DNA from: Dehalococcoidia bacterium
GTDB lineage: Bacteria > Chloroflexota > Dehalococcoidia > JAUYDP01
DNA length: 5,751 bases
Assembly (NCBI GenBank): GCA_030691805.1
Contig: JAUYDP010000376.1
Coordinates: 1-5,751, forward strand
Direction of reading: 5' to 3'
The notes beneath the pieces are model-generated. The model was not told the origin of the DNA. It did not search any database and worked only from the letters and a program-made list of their open reading frames with translations. Numbering within the stretch: the first letter of the stretch is position 1; the number at the start of each line of letters is the position of its first letter. Below are positions 1-4,763 of the stretch, in pieces. A program made the position numbers and the translations under genes.

Positions 1-2
1 CT

Positions 3-155
3 AAGGGATTGAAGATAGACGTGCCCGTGGTCATCCGTCTGGCCGGCACGCGATTAAAAGAGGGAATGGAGTTGCTTTCGACCTCGGGCCTACCCTTCAC
101 GCTGGCCACCGACCTCTCCGACGGCGCACGTAAGGCCGTGGCAGCGGCGGGGTAG
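3..155 (+). CDS. sucC: Succinate-CoA ligase (ADP-forming) beta subunit, C-terminal 50 residues (partial)
   Basis: This is the 3' end of a gene that enters from outside the window; the frame is open from base 3 to a TAG at 153-155. The visible residues contain VPVVIRLAGT, then EGMELLSTSGL, then a closing ATDLSDGARKAVAAAG. They follow the end of SucC, whose usual form is VPVVVRLEGTN...G..LL..SGL......D..DAA..VV. SucC is the nucleotide-grasping and CoA-ligase beta subunit that pairs with SucD in the TCA cycle, making ATP or GTP from succinyl-CoA in the cytoplasm. The match to family is by memory of the conserved C-terminal pattern. It is strongly supported by an intact sucD downstream on the same strand. 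Unusually, sucD is not adjacent: 1,020 bp of repeats plus one unrelated gene separate them. The last residues are typical, so the C-terminus seems undamaged. Confidence 0.9.
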   Translation, partial: KGLKIDVPVVIRLAGTRLKEGMELLSTSGLPFTLATDLSDGARKAVAAAG

Positions 156-170
156 GGGGCAGGGCGCACG

Positions 171-363
171 ATTCACAACGGATGGGGTAACGTTTCCCAA
201 CGGATAACGGATGGGAGACGATTAACAACGGATAAAGGGGACCATTCCCAACGGATAACGGAAACGGCGGTGCCATGAAGTGGGCATCAACATCAGTGGC
301 GAGTGGCGGCGGATATGGGGACGATTCCCAACGGATAACGGATGAAAAAACGGATAACGGATG
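171..363. repeat. Left array of AACGGAT-based repeats, all in forward orientation
   Basis: Six related copies start right after sucC. The best form is TTCCCAACGGATAACGGATG, whose core is two tandem heptamers AACGGAT followed by G. Copies begin at 171 (degenerate, ATTCACAACGGAT), 193, 221 (degenerate, ATTAACAACGGAT), 244, 324 and 349 (core only). Several carry a shared purine-rich lead such as GGGGACGATT before the core. The first four are spaced 22, 28 and 23 bp apart, and the gap to the fifth is 80 bp. All read in the same direction, opposite to the copies beyond 895. The 305 bp between the sucC stop and the next gene hold nothing else that I can identify. Confidence 0.9.
324..363. repeat. 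Left arm of a ~40-bp inverted repeat flanking the GxxExxY gene
   Basis: The arm is made of one full repeat copy (324-344), a short A run, and a second core copy (349-363). Its reverse complement matches 897-935 base for base, apart from TTTT versus TTG in the linker between the two copies. The arm begins 98 bp before the first codon of the enclosed gene. Confidence 0.85.
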
Positions 364-460
364 ATGGCTAAAGAAGAAGCCGGCCTTAACCAAAGGCACC
401 CGGCGCGCAAGTCCCTTGAGGGGTGACGAATGAGGGAAACCGGCACTAACGGGCTGGCTC

Positions 461-892
461 ATGCCTTTAGTTAGCAATGCTCCGCACAAGGATATCACGT
501 ATAGGATCATTGGCGCGGCCATGGAGATCCATAGTAAGCTCGGACCTGCGCACCCTGAAGAAGTCTACCAGAAGGCGCTGGAGCTGAAGCTGCCGGAGAC
601 CAGTTTGTCGTTTGAAGCCCAGAGACCAGTTGAGGTGCTCCTGGATGGCACAGCGCTGAGCCTGTACTACCTGGACTTCCTGGTGGAGGAGCAGGTGATC
701 GTTGAAATCAAGGCTAAGCCTGAACAAATGTCGGGAGATGACCAGTGGCAAGTGATCAAGTACTTTGGTGCCACGGACTGCCCGGTTGCGCTCTGGATCA
801 ACTTTGGCAGGCAACGCCTTGAGTACCACCGGCTATTTCCTCCCAAGAAACTCGCGACTCATAGGCAACGGCAGAGTGATAGCGGCCAATGA
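461..892 (+). CDS. GxxExxY-family protein (PDDEXK_3-like nuclease fold)
   Basis: A 143-residue protein with the hallmarks of the GxxExxY family (PF13366/TIGR04256-type). The N-terminus YRIIGAAMEIHSKLGP (14-29) is followed by AHPEEVY (30-36), the name-giving motif with Ala in place of the first Gly. Next comes YYLDFLVEEQVIVEIKA (69-85), then WQVIKYFGA (96-104) and LWINFG (111-116). D72, E82 and K84 fit the D...ExK core of PD-(D/E)XK nuclease folds, and Q97...Y101 fits the usual QxxxY-like helix. The biochemical role of the family is unknown to me; nuclease activity is inferred from fold only. ATG 461 is chosen because the conserved IIGAAME stretch begins before the next in-frame Met (521), although no strong Shine-Dalgarno is visible. 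The last ten or so residues (RQRQSDSGQ) look non-conserved, and the stop lies 4 bp before a repeat arm. The gene sits alone between sucC and sucD with no evident functional link to either. Confidence 0.85.
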   Translation: MPLVSNAPHKDITYRIIGAAMEIHSKLGPAHPEEVYQKALELKLPETSLSFEAQRPVEVLLDGTALSLYYLDFLVEEQVIVEIKAKPEQMSGDDQWQVIKYFGATDCPVALWINFGRQRLEYHRLFPPKKLATHRQRQSDSGQ

Positions 893-938
893 AATCCATC
901 CGTTATCCGTTTTGCATCCGTTATCCGTTGGGAATTAG
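892..938. repeat. 47-bp double-repeat module, first copy (reverse orientation)
   Basis: Two reverse-oriented cores (897-911 and 915-929) with the GGGAATTAG tail. It matches 1096-1142 at 45 of 47 positions, differing at 910 and 912, with an exact offset of 204 bp. Its first base overlaps the stop codon of the upstream gene. Confidence 0.9.
897..935. repeat. Right arm of the inverted repeat flanking the GxxExxY gene
   Basis: Two reverse-oriented cores of the form CATCCGTTATCCGTT joined by TTG, the second extended by GGGAAT. It is the inverted partner of 324-363, differing only in linker length and sequence. It begins 4 bp after the stop codon of the enclosed gene, much closer than the left arm is to the start codon. 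Confidence 0.85.
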
Positions 939-1140
939 CTACATCTTAAAAGGCCATATCTCTTTAGCAACCGGTTCTGGCCGCGATATCTGCGCTTTCA
1001 ATGAAGTTATTTGACCTATGAGATACATCCGTTATCCGTTGGGAATTAGGCATATCCTCCACCCACAGAGAGCGGAAGGGGCAGGGCGGTCTATAAAATC
1101 CATCCGTTATCCGCTATGCATCCGTTATCCGTTGGGAATT
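897..1140. repeat. Right array of AACGGAT-based repeats, all in reverse orientation
   Basis: Five copies read as CATCCGTTATCCGTT or close variants, at 897, 915, 1026, 1101 (ending CGCT) and 1119. Those at 915, 1026 and 1119 extend through GGGAATTAG, and the last two continue into GGCATA. Spacer sequence at 939-1025 and 1048-1095 shows no gene, no RNA structure I recognise and no CRISPR-like regularity. The array ends about 33 bp before the sucD start codon. Confidence 0.9.
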
Positions 1141-1142
1141 AG
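1096..1142. repeat. 47-bp double-repeat module, second copy
   Basis: Duplicate of the 892-938 module with two substitutions. Its high identity, compared with the degenerate copies at 171 and 221, suggests recent duplication or conversion. It lies immediately upstream of sucD, so it may occupy whatever promoter or leader sucD now uses. Confidence 0.9.
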
Positions 1143-1175
1143 GCATACCTTAATATGTGCATACAGTGAGGAAGA

Positions 1176-2048
1176 ATGAGCATCCTGATTGACCATAACA
1201 CCCGTGTAGTTGTTCAGGGAATAACAGGACGTGAAGGAGGCTTTCATACCCGCCAGATGTTAGACTACGGAACCAAAGTCGTCGCCGGGATGACCCCCGA
1301 CAAGGGCGGGACCTATTTTGACGGCGTGCCCGTCTTCAACACCGTCGAGCAGGCCGTTAAGGAAACCGGCTCCAATGTTAGCATAATATTCGTTCCACCA
1401 CCCTTCGCGCCGGATTCGATCTTGGAGTCGGCTGACTCGGGTATACCTCTGATCATCTGCATCACCGAGGGCATCCCCACCCTGGAAATGGTCACCGTTA
1501 AGGGATATCTCAGGAAGAGCGAGGTGCGGCTCATCGGGCCAAACTGCCCTGGGTTGATCTCTCCGGGAAAGAGCAAAGTGGGCATAATGCCCGGTCATAT
1601 CCACTTGCCCGGCCACGTGGGAGTGGTCTCCCGCAGCGGGACCCTCACTTACGACGTGGTAGACCAGCTCACGTCTCTGGGCATCGGACAGTCCACCTGC
1701 GTGGGCATCGGAGGTGACCCCATTATTGGCTCCTCGTTTGTAGACATCCTGCGCCTGTTTGAATCGGACCGGGACACCCAAGCCGTGGTGATGGTGGGAG
1801 AGATCGGGGGAACCGCCGAAGAGGAAGCCGCCCGGTTCATCCAGCAAAAGATGACCAAGCCCGTGGTGGCCTTCGTGGCCGGCAGGACCGCTCCCCCTGG
1901 GCGCCGTATGGGGCATGCCGGCGCTATCATCGCCGGGGGCCACGGCACCGCTGCCGAGAAGATCGCCTCCCTGGAGTCCGCAGGCATCACCGTGGTCCCC
2001 AACCCCGCGGACATCGGGGCCACAGTGGCAAGGGTGCTTGGAATATAA
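1176..2048 (+). CDS. sucD: Succinate-CoA ligase (ADP-forming) alpha subunit
   Basis: A 290-residue protein, the normal length for SucD (about 290). It binds CoA and carries the phosphohistidine through which succinyl-CoA hydrolysis is coupled to ADP or GDP phosphorylation in the TCA cycle. The N-terminal CoA-binding Rossmann domain is marked by VVVQGITGREGGFHTRQML (11-29). LIGPNCPGLISPG (119-131), GIMPGHIHLPG (136-146) and VVSRSGTLTYD (150-160) are family signatures. GEIGGTAEE (208-216) holds the conserved Glu, and RRMGHAGAI (243-251) supplies the active-site His at 247. GTGAGGAAGA directly before ATG 1176 can serve as ribosome binding site at short spacing. It probably belonged to a sucCD operon. 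The intervening cassette means it now either depends on long read-through or has its own promoter; TAATAT at 1151-1156 is a possible -10 but has no good -35. No broken motif is seen. Confidence 0.97.
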   Translation: MSILIDHNTRVVVQGITGREGGFHTRQMLDYGTKVVAGMTPDKGGTYFDGVPVFNTVEQAVKETGSNVSIIFVPPPFAPDSILESADSGIPLIICITEGIPTLEMVTVKGYLRKSEVRLIGPNCPGLISPGKSKVGIMPGHIHLPGHVGVVSRSGTLTYDVVDQLTSLGIGQSTCVGIGGDPIIGSSFVDILRLFESDRDTQAVVMVGEIGGTAEEEAARFIQQKMTKPVVAFVAGRTAPPGRRMGHAGAIIAGGHGTAAEKIASLESAGITVVPNPADIGATVARVLGI

Positions 2049-2092
2049 CAGCGCACAGGGTGTAACGGCGGCCTCTGTTATCTCCGCCAGCT

Positions 2093-2561
2093 ACAATCCC
2101 GACCTTTAGCTCCCTGCGCCACCGCAACTGGCGCATCTTTTGCTCGGCACGGCCACCTCTAACACGGGCGATTGGATGGACCAGGTCGCCCTTAACTGGG
2201 TGATTCTTGATCTTATATGATGCTAACCATGACCGGCTTTGGATTCATGCTGGTTCTATTCTCAGCCACCCAGTAGGTCCTGATTTCAGTCCTGGCATTG
2301 GCGGGGGCAGGGACCGCCAGCATGGCATACAGGGCCACCAACAACACGATCCCCCAGCTAAGCGTTCCCCAAGAGATTCGTGGCCGGGTGATGAGCTTCG
2401 TGCTGCTGGACCGAGGCATGACACCTCTGGGTAGGGCCCTGGCCGGGGCTTTGGCCTCTAGCTTTGGCGCTCCCTTGACCATAGGAGCCATGGCGGCGGC
2501 GGTAATAGTTCTGGCCATCATCGTCAGCGCTAAGGTGCCCCAACTCTGGCAGTTGGAGTAG
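2093..2561 (+). pseudogene. MFS transporter remnant (frameshift, internal deletion, in-frame stop)
   Basis: Three reading-frame pieces together resemble the two ends of a major facilitator superfamily exporter. Piece 1 (2093-2140) reads TIPTFSSLRHRNWRIF, a typical cytoplasmic N-terminus. Piece 2 (2143-2217), in another frame, reads LGTATSNTGDWMDQVALNW, the usual start of TM1; the switch near 2141 fits loss of one base. Piece 3 (2217-2561) reads as a late TM, then a TAG at 2274-2276 where a Trp would suit, then LALAGAGTASMAYRATNNT, QEIRGRVMSFVLLDRGMTP and two hydrophobic segments. The RGRVMS...LDRG loop is characteristic of the C-terminal half of MFS_3-like transporters. Only about 155 codons remain of an expected 400 or more, so the middle (roughly TM2 to TM8) is deleted, with the junction near 2213-2220. 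No intact start codon is visible. An isolated ORF from ATG 2298 could express a fragment, but I see no convincing ribosome binding site for it. Confidence 0.82.
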
Positions 2562-2748
2562 GCGGAAGAACCCCTTTTGCCTTCTAAGACGCAGATGGGC
2601 CGGATGACAAAGAGCTCCCGGAAGGTTGATTCCAGGTCGAGCCATCCGCCCGAAATGCGGCGTGTTGCCCTGGCTTTCCCTATTATGTTAGACTTAAAGG
2701 AGCCAAGGTCGAAGCGGCCGGGTACCTATTAACTCGTGCGGGTGAGAA

Positions 2749-2934
2749 ATGGACCAAGAAGTCCTCGATGTAATCAGGCCACTATTAATTATGGGTGGGG
2801 CTATGACTCTGGTAATGTTGTGCAGGGAACTCCATCGGGGATGGATGGAGACTGTCACCATTAAACAGAAGAGGCAGCGAGCCAAGGACCACCAGAAGCT
2901 GGGACCGGAGGAGAACGAGGCCGACCAGAAATAG
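2749..2934 (+). CDS. Small hypothetical protein, possible single-pass membrane protein
   Basis: I do not recognise this 61-residue ORF. Residues 9-25 (IRPLLIMGGAMTLVMLC) are hydrophobic and could form one short membrane segment. The rest is strongly charged: KQKRQRAKDHQK is basic and GPEENEADQK is mixed and acidic. That would give a cytoplasmic tail if the basic stretch stays inside by the positive-inside rule. A purine-rich GGTGAGAA precedes ATG 2749, a usable but closely spaced ribosome binding site. The ORF stands alone between the MFS remnant and the ars operon. The ordered amino-acid pattern favours a real gene, but the short length and lack of a known family leave real doubt. Confidence 0.45.
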   Translation: MDQEVLDVIRPLLIMGGAMTLVMLCRELHRGWMETVTIKQKRQRAKDHQKLGPEENEADQK

Positions 2935-3185
2935 CGGCTTCTTTCGGTCTTTCGCAGAGAGCAGCCTCTAACCAACCTGGCCAGCCTAAACAAACGCAAT
3001 TCGGTCATTGGTCATAAGGCAGTTGTTCAGTTGGCCGAGTCGTCTGATCCAAAAAATGATTGCTCAACGAGCACTAACCCACTTAATCGCTAATTCAGGT
3101 TATAAGTTAGCCAGCCAATCACCTAACCCCCTACTCTCCTAACCATCCAGTCACCCAACGACAGGCAAATCTCGCACGCCACGCT
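2935..3185. other. Gene-free interval upstream of the ars promoter, with a pyrimidine-rich tract
   Basis: I find no coding region with convincing composition on either strand here. About 3111-3160 is rich in C, T and A and is made of loosely repeated words such as CCAATCACC, CCTAACC and CCAGTCACCC, resembling a decayed array of 7-nt units. A short hairpin (TGCTCAACGAGCA, 3061-3073) next to six A residues looks like a weak terminator only for the minus strand, where no gene is present. Confidence 0.5.
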
Positions 3186-3214
3186 TTGACAAACCATGCC
3201 GAAGCATGTACATT
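3186..3214 (+). promoter_or_regulatory. Predicted sigma-70-type promoter of the ars operon
   Basis: A perfect -35 hexamer TTGACA (3186-3191) is followed after 17 bp by TACATT (3209-3214), a 4-of-6 match to the -10 consensus. Transcription would start near 3221, inside the palindromic operator, leaving a leader of about 24 nt before GTG 3245. The -10 overlaps the operator by four bases, so repressor binding would block RNA polymerase directly. Confidence 0.7.
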
Positions 3215-3228
3215 GAACGCGTTCAATG
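3211..3228. promoter_or_regulatory. ArsR operator: perfect 18-bp palindrome CATTGAACGCGTTCAATG
   Basis: The sequence equals its own reverse complement over all 18 bases, with half-site CATTGAACG. ArsR/SmtB repressors bind dyads of this general TTGAA-type form over their own promoter. It overlaps the predicted -10 element and start point of the arsR-acr3-arsC operon, which supports autorepression relieved by As(III). Confidence 0.85.
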
Positions 3229-3232
3229 CATT

Positions 3233-3237
3233 AGGAG
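3233..3237 (+). promoter_or_regulatory. Ribosome binding site AGGAG that fixes the arsR start
   Basis: AGGAG lies 7 nt before GTG 3245, the ideal distance, and is in frame for the ArsR helix-turn-helix. It cannot serve ATG 3206, which lies upstream of it. ATG 3240 is only 2 nt away and in a different frame. Confidence 0.75.
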
Positions 3238-3244
3238 CAATGGC

Positions 3245-3601
3245 GTGGTCTTACGTACGCAGCAGCGACAACAAGAAACATCACCTCTGGATGCCTCATT
3301 AGGGACAGCCTTAGCCGCGCTGGCTAATCCCGTCCGCCTTCGGATCATCCAGATGCTGCGAGAGCGCGAGCAATGTGTCTGTCACCTCACTGATACCCTC
3401 GGCTTGACCCAGGGCACTGTTTCCTACCACATGGGAGTCCTGAAGCAGGCAGGCTTGATACTGTACCGGCGCGATCCCAGCGATGCCCGCTGGGTATACT
3501 ACCGGTTGAATCCAACGGGTACCGCCGCTTTTCAAACGGCGTTGAGCACTCTCTTGAATGTCACGCAAGCTGACCCGACCCCCGCGAGATGTTGTGACTG
3601 A
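3245..3601 (+). CDS. arsR: ArsR/SmtB-family arsenic-responsive transcriptional repressor
   Basis: A 118-residue winged-helix repressor. ALAALANPVRLRIIQML (22-38) is the family's first helices. CVCHLTDTLGLTQGTVSYHM (44-63) combines the metal-sensing CxC (C44, C46) with the recognition helix, and GLILYRRDPSDARWVYYRL (70-88) is the beta-wing. The CVC site corresponds to the As(III)/Sb(III) site of E. coli-type ArsR. The protein also ends in RCCD, adding C116 and C117, so a further or alternative thiolate site is possible. GTG 3245 is chosen because ATG 3206 would put the -10 element and the operator inside the coding region, whereas GTG has AGGAG 7 nt upstream. It heads the operon: acr3 starts 46 bp after its stop. 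Expected role: a homodimer that represses its own operon and dissociates on arsenite binding. Confidence 0.93.
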   Translation: MVLRTQQRQQETSPLDASLGTALAALANPVRLRIIQMLREREQCVCHLTDTLGLTQGTVSYHMGVLKQAGLILYRRDPSDARWVYYRLNPTGTAAFQTALSTLLNVTQADPTPARCCD

Positions 3602-3629
3602 TAATAAGGGCGAGCGATACCCGAGAGCC

Positions 3630-3636
3630 AAGGAGG
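3630..3636 (+). promoter_or_regulatory. Ribosome binding site AAGGAGG of acr3
   Basis: A near-perfect Shine-Dalgarno 11 nt before ATG 3648, in the short arsR-acr3 gap. It argues against starting acr3 at ATG 3558, which overlaps the end of arsR and has no comparable site. Confidence 0.7.
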
Positions 3637-3647
3637 GCACTAACTCA

Positions 3648-4757
3648 ATGTGTGTTGCTGATGGGAACCTCAAATCCGGAAACGTTATTCGTCGGCTGTC
3701 CGTGCTCGACCGATTTCTTCCTTTATGGATCTTCATAGCTATGGGGTTTGGGCTTGGACTGGGCTACCTCTTACCTGATGTCGCTAAGCTTCTAGACGCT
3801 GCTCGCATTAGCTCCGTGTCGTTGCCCATAGCTATCGGCCTGCTCTGGATGATGTATCCCGTGCTAGCCAGGGTAAAATACGAAGAGCTTGGCAAGATAA
3901 AGCAGGCTGGTCGAATGTTCACGGTCTCGCTCATCCAGAACTGGCTGGTGGGCCCCCTCCTCATGTTCACTCTTGCCTGGATCTTTCTCCCTGACCTGCC
4001 TGAATACCGCACCGGCCTCATCATCATCGGTCTGGCCCGCTGTATCGCCATGGTTCTCATTTGGAATATGCTGGCCGGAGGCGACGATGAGTACTGCGCG
4101 GTGCTGGTGGCTCTAAACTCTGTCTTTCAGGTGCTGCTGTACTCAGTGCTGGCCTACTTCTACGTGACAGTGCTCCCCGAGTGGCTGGGGCTTGGCGCTG
4201 GCCAGACGATTCGCATTGATTTCTTAGACGTCCTTATCTCTGTAGCCGTCTTCCTGGGTATCCCCCTGCTGGGAGGCATAGTCACACGGTACCTTGGGAT
4301 AAAAGCGCGAGGCCGCGCCTGGTACGAGGGGCGGTTCATGCCCCGGCTGGCGCCAACTGCGCTGGTGGCGTTGCTTTTCACCATTGTGGTCATGTTCTCT
4401 CTCAAGGGGGAGTACGTTCTTACGCTGCCGATGGATGTTCTGCGTATCGCTATCCCCCTGGTGGCTTATTTCGCCTTGATGTTTAGTGTCTCCTACTTCA
4501 TGTCCTGGATGCTGCGCTTCAAATATCGGGAGACGGTCACGCTCTCCTTTACGGCAGCTTCCAACAACTTCGAGCTGGCCATCGCCGTGGCCATCGCCGT
4601 ATTCGGCCTGGCCTCCGGACAGGCCCTGGCAGCGGTCGTTGGCCCGCTGGTCGAGGTCCCGGTGCTCGTCTCTCTCGTGTATGTATCTTTGTGGCTGAGG
4701 GAAAGGCTCTTTGCCAGCGAAGTAGCGAGCCTTAGGACCTCCGCTACAACGGATTAG
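3648..4757 (+). CDS. acr3: Acr3-family arsenite efflux transporter
   Basis: A 369-residue inner-membrane carrier of the BASS-type Acr3 family, which exports As(III) driven by the proton gradient. About ten hydrophobic segments are visible, starting with LSVLDRFLPLWIFIAMGFGL (17-36). The strongest signature is GLARCIAMVLIWNMLAGGDD (128-147). It contains C132, matching the Cys shown in Acr3 proteins to be needed for arsenite transport. YCAVLVALNSVFQVLLYSVL (149-168) follows. TAASNNFELAIAVAIAVFGL (302-321) carries the conserved Glu, E309. Length fits the family (about 350-430). The frame is open back to ATG 3558, which would add 30 polar residues overlapping arsR, but the Shine-Dalgarno at 3630-3636 and homology from the start of TM1 favour ATG 3648. 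It is co-transcribed with arsR upstream and arsC, which begins 6 bp after its stop. No ArsA-like ATPase is present, consistent with Acr3 acting alone. Confidence 0.95.
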   Translation: MCVADGNLKSGNVIRRLSVLDRFLPLWIFIAMGFGLGLGYLLPDVAKLLDAARISSVSLPIAIGLLWMMYPVLARVKYEELGKIKQAGRMFTVSLIQNWLVGPLLMFTLAWIFLPDLPEYRTGLIIIGLARCIAMVLIWNMLAGGDDEYCAVLVALNSVFQVLLYSVLAYFYVTVLPEWLGLGAGQTIRIDFLDVLISVAVFLGIPLLGGIVTRYLGIKARGRAWYEGRFMPRLAPTALVALLFTIVVMFSLKGEYVLTLPMDVLRIAIPLVAYFALMFSVSYFMSWMLRFKYRETVTLSFTAASNNFELAIAVAIAVFGLASGQALAAVVGPLVEVPVLVSLVYVSLWLRERLFASEVASLRTSATTD

Positions 4758-4763
4758 AAGGCC

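Larger units (their letters stand above)
171..1142. other. Candidate inserted repeat/GxxExxY cassette splitting sucC from sucD
   Basis: This segment lies between two genes that normally form a tight pair. It consists of a single gene flanked by oppositely oriented arrays of the same repeat. Seen directly: six forward-oriented copies on the left, five reverse-oriented copies on the right, and a pair of near-identical 40-bp inverted arms around the gene. Inference: the segment entered, or expanded within, the sucC-sucD junction as a unit. There is no transposase or integrase, and I see no convincing target-site duplication. An 11-bp direct repeat GGGGCAGGGCG occurs at 156-166 and 1078-1088, but it could be chance. 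Alternatives are a non-mobile intergenic repeat family that happens to flank this gene, or an ancestral separation of the two suc genes. Confidence 0.45.

Noticed and set aside
361..426. 21-codon ORF starting in the last left repeat
   Set aside because: The start codon is part of the repeat, there is no ribosome binding site, and nothing distinguishes it from chance.
97..522. Minus-strand 141-codon ORF with recurring HPLSVGN-type peptides
   Set aside because: The recurring peptides are simply translations of the AACGGAT repeats. The ORF overlaps the sucC end and the GxxExxY start and has no family resemblance or ribosome binding site.
171..1140. CRISPR array
   Set aside because: The repeats are only 15-22 bp, spacing is irregular (22 to 111 bp), orientation changes midway, and no cas genes are present.
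1260..1943. Minus-strand 227-codon ORF inside sucD
   Set aside because: It is a shadow of the well-conserved sucD frame; the composition is rich in His, Gly and Asp with no recognisable domain.
2298..2561. Separate 87-residue membrane protein gene
   Set aside because: It is the C-terminal fragment of the MFS remnant, in frame with codons before the TAG at 2274-2276, so it is not an independent gene.
2664..2690. Promoter before the small ORF at 2749 (TTGCCC with TATTAT)
   Set aside because: The spacing between the two hexamers is only 10 bp, too short for a sigma-70 promoter.
3054..3073. Minus-strand terminator (TGCTC-AAC-GAGCA beside six A residues)
   Set aside because: The stem is only 5 bp, and there is no minus-strand gene upstream of it to terminate.
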